Positions 1 to 13,675 of a DNA stretch of 64,000 nucleotides are shown piece after piece. Location of the stretch: positions 1 to 64,000 of the forward strand of contig NW_025934582.1 of NCBI RefSeq assembly GCF_000764305.2, read 5' to 3'. Both the position numbers and the translations under genes were made by a program. Source of the stretch: Hyalella azteca. Lineage: Eukaryota > Arthropoda > Malacostraca > Amphipoda > Hyalellidae. The notes below the pieces were generated by a model. That model worked only from the letters and a program-made list of their open reading frames with translations. It was not told the DNA's origin and did not search any database. Position 1 is the stretch's first letter. Every line of letters begins with the position of its first letter.

Positions 1-3000
1 TTGCCTGCCGCAGCTTTTGCCGACCGAGGCCTCGCGCTATTCGTTGCAGATGAGGCCATATCGTCGCTAGACTGCTTGGACGCGAGGTAAAGTCGGCAAC
101 AACGGCCTAGATTTGCGCGTTTGCGAACGTCTCTGCGGCGAACGGCCGCAATGACTGCGAGAATTTCGAACTGGGTAGCTCTTGTCTTACGATTCAATTT
201 CTTCGATTTTTTTAAGTTTCAGAAGAAAAACATGAATTAGAGCCAAGTACATTTTCAACAAGAACGAGAACAAAAGCAACTTGGATAACATAAATAACAT
301 ATATATCAGAAAATTAATACATTTTTGATTGAGGAGGATCATTTATGTTAAATATTCTTTAGATCACCATAACCAAAATATGCAAAATATTTGCAAGACA
401 TCCATCAAGTATATTTTCCATAAGTAATACGGAGTCAAGACTCACAATATTGAACGAAAATGAAGTGCATTGTGAAACAAAGCTAAGCTTTCTGAGTTCA
501 ACGACACGAGAGATCGTGCTCAACGAGCTGAAGCCAAGGGAGCAAGGATTCATTTACGTTGATTGCATAAAATGCGTCCAAGCGAGAAAGTTTACGAAAT
601 TAAGAACTTCCTCGAACAAGCGGGCAGCAAGGCATATATAACTTATTCTCAAGCAGCGCCCGAGCTGACGGTACTTCGGTTTAATAAAAGAGTCGAAAAA
701 TTCAGAGTATTCGAGCAATTACTTCCGACTTCCGCTCCAAGACGAGGCGAACTACAAAAAATTATGAGGAGCGAGGTGAGCATGCATGACCGTTTCAAGT
801 GACTGCATTTAGCTACAGGAAATTTAATTGAACTTTGCAACATCCTTGACTCAAAAATTAACTTTAGCAGAATTAGATCTTCCTTAGGTTAAACAAGATC
901 GCCATTCAAACCAAAATACTTTAGTCGTCATTTACATTATGAATCCAAGCGAAATTCACGTAATTACCACTAAGATTACGGCACCAAGACACGCAAAAAA
1001 TTACATTAAAATAAGTCTTGTAAGAAGAAATTCGTGACTCAGCAAAATGCATTTAAAAATAAAGCGATCCAAACGGATTGTAATGATCGCAAGGAAGCTT
1101 ACAGCAGAGTTTTCCCTCGCCACAACAAACAAAAAGATATAGAAGCAATTTGCAGCTTATCTTTTCTTACAAGCGCCCAGCTCCTAGGACTGTATACAAG
1201 TGATTTGGAGTCTCGGCCATGCTGTCGCGCACAAGTCGGCTATTTTTTGCCAGGGACTGAATTCAAAACCCACGAGCGATTGTCAGAATCCAATTTAAAC
1301 AACTGCCAATCCAATTTAAACATTTGCAATTTAGTATAAATGTTCATGCCTACTACACGAAAGTCAATGAAAAAATGACTTTTTGCGACACAGCAGTCCT
1401 GAAAAATGACCATGTGTTCGCTGTTGGAATCGAAAACAATTTAATACAATGATATAAAAAATGACCAATAAATTTTCTGGCCTTAAAATGGATTGTGGAT
1501 TCAGATATTTAGGACACAATCCATCCATTCAGATATTTATTTGTGTCACAAATAGAAGCCATAAACTTATCGAATCACGAATTTGCAAATTTAGTCACGT
1601 AACAAAGCCGGAATAACATCAACAAGGCCGGGTAACAGAAATGCCGTCTGTGAGAGCAAAGTTTTTCTTGGAGTTCGCCATCAACGATTGATGAGAAAAT
1701 TCTTCCATCAATAACTAGAAATTAAATTGAAAATACTGTAAAAAATAACTGGCATAATTGGCACGAATTCAATAGTAGGAGAGGAATTAATAATAATTCT
1801 AAAAAAAGTGAACTCCTCAGCTAAGCGATGCAGATCAAAAGCTGCACAAGAGGTACAACTTCTGCCAGCTCAAGTTCTTCTTTCGATGCGATCAACGTCA
1901 AGACGAAAAATGTCCTCAATAACCAAGATTATTGGATCAAAACAAAGTTATCAGCATTATCAGCGTTGGAACGAGAAAAGTCGTACAGCTTTCTGCAGGA
2001 GGCAGTTGAATGAATTTTGGAGTCTTCCAGTTTTGGAAATCAACTACAGTTTTGTACATAAAGTCTTGCATACATTTAACGATGATCCCTGTAATAACGG
2101 ATATCTCTCATCCAAAGAAAAATCCTCACAAATTCTCAAATGGTTGGTCGAATTTTTCCACCATGGAAATATAGGCGACCCTCGAGCGCCGAGGTTCCAT
2201 TCAAAGCTGTCAATGACATGCAGATTTGTAATAACATCGACCAGTGAAATCAGATGCGGACTTCAAAGATAGGCGAGCTGGTAAGAAGATTGGGTGAGTC
2301 TGGGCACTCAATGCGAGCGGCTCTGCAGCGAGCAGCGCTAGCAGCGGCGATCAAATTGAGCGTGTCACTCAGTTTCTCTACAAAGTTTAATATACGAGTA
2401 GAGTAAAAGCCGATGTCTTCGCTGGTGGTTACTATCTCAAATGCATTGTTAATCGTCTATTTCTATCAGAGGAATAAACTAAATGAAATCAAATTTTTCA
2501 GAAATGTTGCAACCTTGAAGCCATCAACCAAACTACCAAAGTCGTGTAAAATCGCCATGAGAAAGTCAATCCTTGCACTTACAAAATTAAACTTGCGTTC
2601 ATAAAGAACCAGCATCAAGAAAAAACTTTAACCGTGAGAAAAAGCAGGAGCCGCACCATGTCAGCGTTATCTCGTGTAGACGAATTTTTTACCGATCCCG
2701 AGTATTTGCAGCAGAAGAACGGTGCTTTTTTACCGAATTGGAGCCTTTCTGTACGATGACTGGAATTTATACCAGAAGAGCTGGCTGCAGAGGGAGTTCT
2801 GAAAAGCGCGGGGTTAGACCGAATAGTAACCCGATCATATCGTCACGAGACTCCAGCCATTAATCAGACATGGTGTAGGAAAACAAGTTTTGAAATGGCT
2901 GGGTCTTGTTTCGGGACAGAGATTCCGGACGAGATTCATTTAAATTGTGATGAATTGCTTTTAACTTCAACTCATGATGACGGAAGTAAGAAATCCTAAA

Positions 3001-6000
3001 ATTCAAGAAGCCCTGGGGATTCTTGCAATTTAAATAAATAATTAATTAATTAAGAAGCAAGATTTCATAAATAATCATTTTCAAGTGAGTCAGTAACGAA
3101 AAATTTACCATACCAATTCTTGGAAACAAATGCTACTGCAAGAGAAGTTTAATTTTCACGCTCGAGTGGAGGCCGCTGGAAAGTAACGCGGTTCCAGGTT
3201 TTGATGCAGTTTATGCGAGGGCACCGGCCTCGTGGGCATGAAAAACGGAGCGCCCAGTAACCAAAAATATGAGCATTTTCTTCTCGGCGTTATTGGCGGT
3301 GATTTTCGTGCGTGGCATTGCCTTCAACAACACGGCTTGTTTACTGAAGAAACTTGGCGACGCCGCTGTCAGTAAACAGAACAGGGATTTCCGGGACCAC
3401 GTACAGGAGCGCACATTTCCTCACCGCCCAGTGAAGACATAAATCCATGTCAACAGAGTAAGTCGGGCGCGGAGAAACGACAAGCAATAAGATCGTAAAT
3501 AAAGCAACTGGAAACGAAGACCGTTTTCTGAACATAATTTCCGCAATTCAAAAAACTATAAATTAAACAAAAAAAAACAATTATATACAATAGTAAATAA
3601 ATTTTACTTGAAACAAAACAAAAATAATAGTTGCTCTAAAAGTCTTTTAAATTATGCCAATTAACCTGTTGCAATGGAACTTGAAGTATCAAAAGATTCA
3701 ATAAAGATAATTTCAAGAAAAAATTTGAGATTAAACAGGCGAGCTCGATTGCTCCACTCGAGGGACCGTCTCGAGAGCACAGAAACGAAGCAGTCGAGCG
3801 CAGGTATTTTACCCGCCACAATACTGAATACAACCTCTGCGACATTCGCTCGTTAAATGAGTATAGCTTTGGAGAACGGCTGTATACATTCATTATAAAT
3901 CATGGATATTACTACGCTAAAACAACGCATATACTGGCAGAGGAAAATTCATAATTTAATTGTTGTAGGAAATGTAAATGTTATCAATTATGCAGGCTGG
4001 TTATATGAAAAGTCGACAGACATGAAATATACAATGTACATTTTTTTCATGCACTTATTAAACATATGTCACAGCACCGTGGGACTGAATTGTTAATAAA
4101 GTTTGAGCTCCGAGAAGCAAACTAAGTTACGAAACGTTCACGTCCCATTTACATGCAGCCAAACGTTCATGATATTATTCGAACAGTGAAAATTACAAGT
4201 GAAGAACGTTACGAATTCCCGTACCGCCTCTAGGGCGGTCGGCATAAAATGAGATTATTGCATTTTATGGCCTGAATAACGTCTCCTAATCCTGAGTATA
4301 GAGCTCGCCGTGAGCGCCAGTGTAAAGAAGCTTAAGCGCCAGCCAGTCATGGCAAAACTCAGAGGGTTCGCAAAATTGGACGCCATTAACCAAAATTACA
4401 CACGCGTAATCAAAAAATATTCTTAAACTGGATTCATGGCCAGTGTCTGAAGATTTACATTCCTGTTTTGGATTTGCCATGACTCTCTTCAATTGATTTT
4501 AGGCTGCAGCGACATATTGTTCGACACAAGGAAGCGAATTCAGGATAATTTTGATCTAGAACTTCATCCTCATTGTGCAACTGGTAACACCACAATTATT
4601 ATTCCATCCAAACTAAATGAATCAAAGGATATCCCATGAATAAAGCAGCCGTCTAGCCTCATTCATTTACTCAAATGAACAGCAATGAAGGCATTGCATT
4701 AATCAGAGCAGAGCAATTCATACGGTGAGCGCAATCTCTCGGCGTGTGTTGAACAATCGTCCCATGCAGTTAAGTGCACCGTAAGCTCGGCAGTTCCTTA
4801 CGATTACAAACTCCACGTTGGTTAAAATCAAACAATGGACGAATTTCACTCTAATCCTTGACAAGAGAAGCGCTTCAATACAGTGAAATAAAATGGCCTC
4901 AAATTAATGCCTTACTCTGAGCAGCAATAAAGATATTTTAAACTGAAGAAAAAGATCAGACATTTCCTTCCGACAATGGAGCTAGATTTACGAGGCATAT
5001 GTCTTAAAAGCTCAGAAGGCTATTAATCTCATGGGCAGACGTACAGCAGCTATTGTCCAGGGGTATCTATCAATGCCGTAGCCTGGATATGTGGCACACT
5101 AAGCGAGAACTCTGACCAAATTCGTCGCAGAGTTTCAATTAATTTACATTCCCATCCAATCATCATCTAGAAGACAATATATTCACTTGTCACGTCGAAC
5201 CGTCATTTCAGGTCAAGCTCGTACATCAAACTTTGTCATTGACCGAACGCCTTATAGCCGTCGTGGAGTTATAGAGGCAAAAGGTTCATAGCATTTGTAG
5301 AGGTACGTGAAAAATGGGATAAGAGCTGAAGAGAGACAGGATTTTATTAATTTTATCCCAGTGTATGAATGCCAAATAATTTAATAATCCAACAGAAAGA
5401 ACTATGTCATGTCATGAAATTGCCTTAGAAGCAAACACTTTTAGAAGTATATGCTTTATAAAACTAGTCCTTCACTGCAGCAGAACAAAAATATGCTGCA
5501 TTTCAACAATTCAGTCTTTTTAATGAACCGCAGCGCATATTCCAGGGCTGAGCAACGTGCACTAATAAAACTGAAACTGAATAGAAAAACCAGGATACCG
5601 ACATCGCCAGCGCCTATATTTCAGAATTTATTTGTTCCGGGCCAAGCCGAAGCAAAATGCGGAAGCTGTAGGGAGCACGATGGCTTTCAGAGAGCCAGCT
5701 TTACGATGCCGCCAAAGGCAAAGGCACCGGCACCGAATACCGCAGCCCCTGCACTCAGATCAACCCTCTGTAAGGTCATGAATAGTAAAACCCGACCAAA
5801 CAATGCCCGTACTCACTCGAGAATAAACTTAACAGACGAAGCTTGGCTTAATGCTGGAGAACTGGAGGGTTGTTGTATGATAGTAAGTGTAGATACACAT
5901 GAGTGTGCATGAAAAATGTGTAATATATTCATCATCAGACATTTTAATTTGTCAAAATAGTAGAAAATTGCAGCGGTTTCGACAATAGAAAGGACATACA

Positions 6001-7580
6001 AGCCCAAAGAAAAAAATGAGAAATTAGCAGGCAAATATCTTTCTTTGAGCCTACGCCGGAGCAGTAACAATGTCTGCAAGTTTTGTTCCTTGTTTTGAGA
6101 GGCGCTAATGGCCAACAAAACTCTGTTTGGGAAGCCGTTTCCTCTAAACGAGGCCGTAACGAAGTTCAGCGACGCTGAACACTTTCTTGCGCGTCGCCGT
6201 TCCTACAATCATGAGCGGCCCCGTACTCATTTGCTTAGTCCTTCATCTATTCAATTACAGCAACTTTCGTGGTACGAATAGTACCGAAGAAGTTTAATTA
6301 TCTATACATTAAGCAGACTTATACGGTCACACTGTCGCGGGAGAATTAAGAACACGGTACCTAGATAGCTTGATCTTCACTGTCATTCTAAGTTCTATTT
6401 GTAAAAGTACAAACGATGGAATGCACGTGCATCATTTAATAAATAACATTCAAATGGAAATGAAAGATGAAAACAGTATGGTTCGGCTGGGCCCAACCAT
6501 TGGTGCTGTCGGGGCTTGTTCGTCTTGAAATCAGATATTGGTAATGTGACCGGCCAATGAGACCAAGGAACTCAGAGGGTCATGTACGTGAACATAGCGA
6601 AGGAGCGCAGTACTCTTGGACGCACTGGAACTCTTTATATCCAATGCTCTCGGCCTAGCAGAAACATCCACTCACGCTGGTTGACAATTTGAAGTCATTC
6701 TCATTTAAAGAACGATCGTCTAGGTGGAAGGCAGAGCCGATATGGCAGGACCACATTCGAGCCTGCAGGTCCTCAGAGTCTGCCGTACACGGTTGACGCA
6801 TCCGGGCAAGTTCGACGACAGGGTATTAAGACAGTTCAGATCTTTGCGAGAAGATATCTAGTGGACTGCGGCGTCGGAGGTGAGTCCAAAAGCCAGACTC
6901 GATAGACCAATACACGGCAGCCGTGTACAGTCACGCTCGTTCAGAAAGGCGGCTCAATCGAGAGCGAGATAATCCAGCTCACATTCAACGTCAGCTCCGG
7001 AAAGAAAGAAAAATGCGCGACTGACGGTCACCGAAAATTTGAGCCGTTACAACACTTGTGTAGAAGGAAAAGCATTCCTTGAGATGAATAATTTTTATTT
7101 TTTACACATTACACAAAACATGGACGCGGAGCACTCAAGCAAGCAAGCATTAACGCTATTCGGTAGTTTGAGGGTGGAAGTGTGTGCTCACACGCAACCG
7201 TATTTGATGCAATCATTTCATGTCGATCATTCTTATAAATAATTTATCGCTATAGATACGAATTTAGATTTGCTGTCCATAATTTCAATCTTTTGTACGT
7301 TAAGCTAACGTGATAATCAAAAGGAATCATAAGCAACTTTTTCAGTACATTCCAACATCGCGCATCCCCAGGCTCCTTTTGAGTTACGTAAAATATGTAA
7401 AGAAAGATGAAGATCAGGGAGCCTCAGAGAAGCAAAAAGCTTGTCATCAGCTCAGCGCTCGAGATAATGCATTATGCAGGACAAAAAAAATGTTCTAAGG
7501 CTAGAGACTTTCAAACTAAAGAATTTCTTTCAGTACGTTGCATACATGATGCGTGTGCTTAAATTTAGTATTCAATTCAC
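1..7580. other. No supported gene; anonymous AT-rich DNA
   Basis: I see no exon, RNA gene or repeat array that I can defend here. The longest open frames (plus strand 1808-2272, 154 codons from a GTG; 5451-5912, 153 codons) have no recognisable domain and no plausible splice context. The second has a run of small and basic residues around a PPKAKAPAPN stretch but nothing diagnostic. The tract could be intergenic or a long intron of the sif gene, whose 3' exons are still missing in this direction. Confidence 0.5.
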
Positions 7581-7801
7581 ATGGCTGCGGAAGAAAGAAC
7601 GCTGAACGATACGACAAATCTCCCTTCCCCGAGAGACCTCGTCGCTCGTGAGACTTTTTATTCCCCGTCATTCCTTTTGATGCCTTCTGAAATGAACTAC
7701 CATTGACTAAAAAGGAAGCGGACGACAGTCGATCATTGGATGTCATCTGTCGAGAATCAATGAGCATGTCATTAGATTGTATCTCGGGCGGAGATGGCAG
7801 T
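7581..7801 (-). CDS. Speculative internal exon, Ser-rich, unknown gene
   Basis: A minus-strand frame gives a hydrophilic Ser/Lys/Arg-rich peptide containing LPSPPEIQSNDML and SSASFLVNGSSFQKASKG. It starts directly after a good acceptor: a pyrimidine tract ending in CTCTCTCATACAG, with the exon from 7801. A possible donor GTGAATTG follows at 7580-7579. The strand matches sif and it lies downstream of the last assigned sif exon, so it could be another exon of that gene. However, it enters in phase 2, which does not join directly to the phase-0 end of the exon at 26898. I recognise no domain. It could also be a chance open frame. Confidence 0.22.
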
Positions 7802-10800
7802 CTGTATGAGAGAGAAAAAGCTGCAGAAGTGTTGCATGGCAAGCTACCTAATATCCTCGGCACTAACAAGCTCAGACAATACCCCTGCAGCATGTCGGTG
7901 TAGGCAATACGGTGCCAGCGGCACAAAATAAACAACAGCCATTAATAAAATAGCGCGGCCTCCAGCGGGATTGCCAGAAATATTGTCCTCCATCTTTACG
8001 GGGCAAAGAGACAGCAAAGGACGTCAGGATAAAAAAGAATTCAAAATTAGCACGCAATGCAGAGAGACACCCTTCCCAGGTTAGTAGTATATTATTTACT
8101 CGATTCACAGAGTATAATTTACTCGTAATTATGTTTTCTATTTAGATTATACTATCAATTAAATATAATTCATTCAAAGCCTTAGTAAACTTATACTTTG
8201 CACGCTTACTTTTATTACAAATCATTCCATTCTAAACCCTAACGGACGTCGAAAGATATACAACTTCCAAACCAAATAATACACGTTGTGAAAATTCCCA
8301 CAAATTAACAGTTAATTTGTTAAGATCCTTAATTAACAGTTAATTTGTTGAGATCCTTTACAAACGCGCAAATGTTTGCAGCACATTAAATACAAAGATG
8401 TTACTCTTCTGGCATTGAATAGTTGTCGCAAATAAAATGGACTGCGCAGCTAACATGCTGCACTAGCTCTAAAGCTGCCATCACAACGCACATAAAGAAG
8501 AACGATGAGCACAACCTTGAGTCCCGGGGGCCTCATTCTCGATGAGTGCCCAGCACGATCTAGTTAAGGAACTTTTTATAAAGGCACGAAACTTTTCCTC
8601 TTGCTTGCCAATATTTAGGATTGTAGGACGCTTGCGGATTACCTAGACTCATATGTACGTGATGAGCGCTAATAGGAAAACTATGTTATGATTACATGAA
8701 AGTGTGATGAATAAAACTTGTCATGATTGCTTAGGATAATACAGAAAAAGTGAGATATATTAGTTAATTTTAAGAAAAAAATGTTACGAAATCTCTTGAC
8801 GGCTCATAGATAACGAAACAATCCAACAAGCAATAAAGATCATGAAAAAGTAACTGGTTTGGCTGATACTTTGTGAAAAAGAAGTTCTTACTTGTGCATG
8901 CGCCTATCAGGGTTACAATACAACGAACAATGAACCCTGCTCGGTATGATATTCAGGCCAGACTTGAACCCTTTCTCAATTTGTGTCTGTCTTAATAGAA
9001 TTAAGACAAGACTCGATTTGACCGTGCAATTGCTTGCCAGGACACGAGAGCTCGGTATGCAGAGGACGGTAGGTGTAAATGTGACAAAGGCCTAGAGCGG
9101 CGCTGGACAAAATTCAACCATCGCATAACGTGAAAATGACAACAGAATAAAAAATAACACCGCATTTATTGCAAAAAATTTGATAGTAATAAATAATAAA
9201 TGGTTATGAAAATGTGAGAGGGCAGATATCTGCTAAGTGCTACATTATTTATCGAGAGTAAGAAGCACCAACGGTTCTCGGAAACAGAAATAAGTAATGT
9301 CTACCAGTCTATCTCGCTACGGCGATGAGGACTAGCAACAGATGTAATAACTGACGCATCTGTAGAAATAGACCGCAATTGTAAATTTACTTGGTCTTAA
9401 AATATCAGAAGCAGCAAAATGGTACCAAAGAATAGCACGGCAGTTCAATTCTCATTATCTCTACGGTCATATCAGCAGCAGTATTTCAAAATAACTCCAT
9501 TCATGATCACTTCTAAGCCCACACCTACACGAAAATGCTGAGCAGACTGACACTGCAACAGGATTAGCAAGAAAAAAAACAAAGGTGTGAAGTTTATGCA
9601 TGGAGTGTCAGTGAAAACAAACATTTCCTCTCACCTAATAACTGTTTAAAACTAGCAGCGGACTAGCGTCAACGTTGGAAGAATCTCTAGTGAAGAAAAT
9701 TACGGCCTGAATTTTCAATTCGGGCCGTAATTTTCCAAAAATGACCTGACCGAAAAAGACCTGACAGTGAATAAAGCGATTTTAATTTCATATAATCTGA
9801 AAAATTCGAATTGAAAATGTAAATAAAAACGCGAGTTATTCACTCGAGTGCAACAGAGGATGATGGACATCCAACGCCAACACCGAGGCAGTTAAAAAAT
9901 ACTTTTAAAACTTTTACAAGTCATCAGTTATTATTCGAGATGCGGCGCAGCATGATGATATGCCACATCGAAATATGCTATATATTGTTCTAAGAAATAG
10001 TCCGATTATGATTTGAACAGAACCCTACTTAAGTTACTGAACTATATAGTGGGAATGCATAAGGAAGTCGATATTATGCCGAAGAGCAGTTTCATATCAA
10101 GACCGAATGAGAGGCTCAGGCCTTGCTAGCTAAGGTTACCAAGGGAAACAAGAGCCACCATTATTTAAAAATTCCAACAGCATCGGGCTGTTACTCTATC
10201 ACATTTATTATGGAATATCCTGAGGCAAACGAGGAGCCGACCTTGGATATTTTCGCCAAAATTCGATGATATCGAAATATGAAAACTTGGCTATAGAAGA
10301 GATAGAAATGCATCCTATTTACAAAAATTGAAAATCATTCGTAAAAAAGCTACAAAAGTCGTGATATATAATTCAGGAATGATTTCAAAGGTAAGATTTC
10401 AGGCATAGGGATACTCGTACAAAAACGCAAATTTCTTGTGATATACTTAAATGTCAGGAGTGGCTTCCGTAGATTTGTTCAGAACGTCCTATATACCAAA
10501 ATCTTAATTTATATACGTAGCTTTTACAACTGAAACAATGAATTATGAAGAAAATTTCAAGAGAATTGTGACACAATTAATTGCTTAAAAGGCGAGAAAC
10601 AGAATTCACACAAACACGTCTTGGTCGGCATAATACACTGACAAAGGAATAGGAGAAGTGTGACATGGTTTTAGACACACCAAAATGGAACGTTTATGCA
10701 AGAAAAAATGGAATTAATTCCTCAGCAACTCTGCTTTCGAGAGCCGCACTTGACTAAGCTCCATAAAAAATACATCAAGGATGATCTTCCGCGGTCCTGG

Positions 10801-12929
10801 GGAAAGTGAAAAAGTAGGAAATGAATATTCAAGAGGAGCTTCAAGGAAAATCCTGGCGAAGACGATTACATTTCCGTTTCCTTGTGCTAGGTGGCATCTT
10901 AGATTTATGGGAGCGAAAGCGAAGGCCTTTTGGTGGCGGATCTGTTCAAATGCTTTAAATGAGACCGACCGTTCCAGACGTACGAGAATGCTGGCTCCGA
11001 CTTGGGCTAGATGGTGGGCTCTAGGCCTGGTAACAATAGAAGATAGACTTGGTTCTCATTAATGTAGTTAAACGATCTAGTGTCCAAGACCAAACAAAAT
11101 ACACGATGCAAAATCAAGAACTATGAGGCGAAATGTAACATTATGAGAAAAATTACTAACATTAAATCGGCTTGGAATGATTGAATATTATTTTTTGAAA
11201 TGGGGAATTGATTCGGAGACTGAAACGACACGATTGAAAGGACTGCTTCGAAAAAATTAATTATATGATAATTTAATCAAGTATACGGCCAGAGTGTAGA
11301 TATTGAGGAGCTATCACGCAGAGAAGATCACGCAGTGAATAAACGGAGAGAAGTCAACTTTAATAGATTTTTACATTTTACAGGATAATATCGGATCAAA
11401 CAAAAAATTGTCAATGACAGTATTTTTTAGTTTTATGTATACTGTTCATATATATAAAACAATACAGTATATTTATGTAAATATATATTGTTTAGCACGG
11501 TATATTTATATTTTTATCATGCATTAATACAAAGTTACGAGCCCTAAACTTGCCAAGCTACCGCTACCCGGGCTCGGCTGAGTGATATTGCCTGGGTTCA
11601 TTCCTGCTATTAACGTCACAAGATTAATAGATTAATAGAGGATAAAAATTTACATCGCTTCGACCAGGACATCATTCCCTTAACAACCTTTAACCCTAAA
11701 AAGCACCGCGACAAAATTTTTAAATTATTTTTATGAGTGGAGATAAATGCTGATATTTTGTAATGGTATCTCATGGTAATAGTGCTATCAGAATTGAGAG
11801 TTATTATTACATCATTTAACTGTCAGGTGAATTTCGGTGCTTTGAACAACTCTGCTCTGTAATCCATATGAGCTAAATTAGAGGCTGTCATGTACGACCA
11901 AGCGCTAATATTGGTTTATTTGCCAACACGCATGCACAGCGAAAATGGCAATGATTGTGTTAGCGGCTGAAATAACTCTGATTACACAATGTTGTAGTTT
12001 GAACCTGATCATTCGTGTTTATTATTTATATAAATCAGGTCTTATATCAAAACTAGAGCAATGTTTCCATAAACATTCGTGACTAGAGCAATGAAACTAT
12101 GTGTTTAAACTAGAGCAATGTTTCCATAAACATTCGTGAGGTTGAAAAATTAGCGTTTCATTGAAACGAGCGCTATTGACAACCAAAAATCAATGTATAC
12201 TTGAAAATCAGAAGCAGAGAAAATTTCGATAGCATTAAGGTTAGCATCTCTTGATGATTTGTTCACATTAAATATACAACTTTTTGAGGTTAAAATTAAG
12301 CAGAGCGTATAGCAGTGAAAATGGCAATATCTTTCCTGAAAGTGCATAAGGCGAGCAAAAAATGAAACGAACAATTCGTTAATTGGAGAAACAACGTATG
12401 GACAACCTTAAAATTTCACCTTTCACAAAACAGCATCAACCGAAATGCACAAAAAACACACAACGCAGTAATTGTCAAATGTTTCCTAAAAATTTTGATA
12501 ATTCACAAGAATTTCCTGCAATGGAAGTCATCTCAAATTAATATATTTGACCATCGAGCACTGGACAGTATCTCTGTGAACCAGTAAGACCTACGGTACG
12601 CAGCATAGCACGCATCTCTGACCCTAGCTTTAACTGGAGCTTGATCAGCCAGATCTTATTAACTTAAACGCTGAAATCTTCACATCCACGCTGTTACTGA
12701 GACATCATATTTTCCATAGAAGCATAATAAAAACAAACGTATGCGTTATCCTGGGTTGCAACGAAGTAGTTCGGCCTCGCTAAAATATCAGGATGCAAGA
12801 AGAAGACAGAGCACGACACCCTAAGCTGCGCACGCAGTCAAGGTCAGCGAGCTACTGCCGTACTATTGCAGGGGAGGCTGCGGCGGTGCGGGCAGTGTTA
12901 TGCTTGCAGGTGAAGTCGTCATCATGCGC
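7802..12929. other. No supported gene; a few short repeats and a hairpin
   Basis: No convincing exon. It contains a short direct duplication near 8305-8357 (AACAGTTAATTTGTTRAGATCCTT twice), an inverted repeat at 9695-9735 whose arms read GAAAATTACGG and CCGTAATTTTC, and a direct repeat at about 12050-12138 (ACTAGAGCAATGTTTCCATA appears twice). The open frame at 10781-11062 (93 codons, plus) has no recognisable content. Confidence 0.5.
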
Positions 12930-12931
12930 AT

Positions 12932-13385
12932 GTAATCAACATTGCTCACCATTTGCTTTCTTTCTTGTAGTAATAATCATAATAATAATCATAAACAGCA
13001 TTGCTCACTATTTGTTTTCTTTGTTGTAGTAATAATCATAATCAGCATTGCTCACCATTTGCTTTCTTTCTTGTAGTAATAATCATAATAATAATCGTAA
13101 TCAGCATTGCTCACCATTTGCTTTCTTTCTTGTTGTGATAATCATAATAATAATCGTAATCTGCATTGCTTACTATTCGCTTTCTTTGTTGCAGTAATAA
13201 TCATAATCGTAATCAGCATTGCTCTCCACTTCCTTTCTTTGTTGTAGTAATAATCATAATAATAATCATAATCAACATTGCACACCATTTGCTTTCTTTA
13301 TTGCAATAATAATCAAAATACTAATCAAAATCAGCATTGCACGCCATTTGCTTTCTTTGTTATAGAATTCAAAAGTTATTACCAT
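12932..13385. repeat. Degenerate tandem repeat, about 8 units of 45-66 bp
   Basis: Units are built around CAGCATTGCTCACCATTTGC, then TTTCTTTCTTGTAGTAATAATC, then a variable ATAATAAT tail. Copies begin roughly at 12932, 12996, 13041, 13103, 13163, 13215, 13271 and 13331. The unit length varies because the AAT/CAT tail expands and contracts. The reading frames across it are repeat artefacts. Confidence 0.85.
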
Positions 13386-13540
13386 AATCGTAATCTCTTC
13401 AATTGTCATAGATCCACGTTAAAAATACTCGATGCAGAGCGTGACATGCCTAAGAAATGTAAAATTATGAGGTAGTTGCTTCGATATTATCATAGAAAAT
13501 TTGAATAAAATGTTTCTAATTTCCATGAGGACAGACTATT

Positions 13541-13675
13541 AATGAGTCGAACGAAATTTCTTACTGAATCATGAATGAACATTGTATATTTGAAATGTCG
13601 TATTCTAATAAAAAGGTTTTCGTAACCGGCTTTTCAAATTTGCCTGCGCCAGTAAGAAATTTCGTTCGACTCATT
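13541..13675. repeat. Perfect 26-bp inverted repeat, 83-bp spacer
   Basis: Bases 13541-13566 (beginning AATGAGTCGAACGAAATTTC) and 13650-13675 are exact reverse complements. The short span with perfect arms resembles a miniature fold-back element. No transposase is present and no flanking target duplication is clear. Confidence 0.8.

Noticed and set aside
1808..2272. 154-codon plus-strand frame
   Set aside because: Starts at GTG, with no domain, no splice context and AT-rich non-coding composition.
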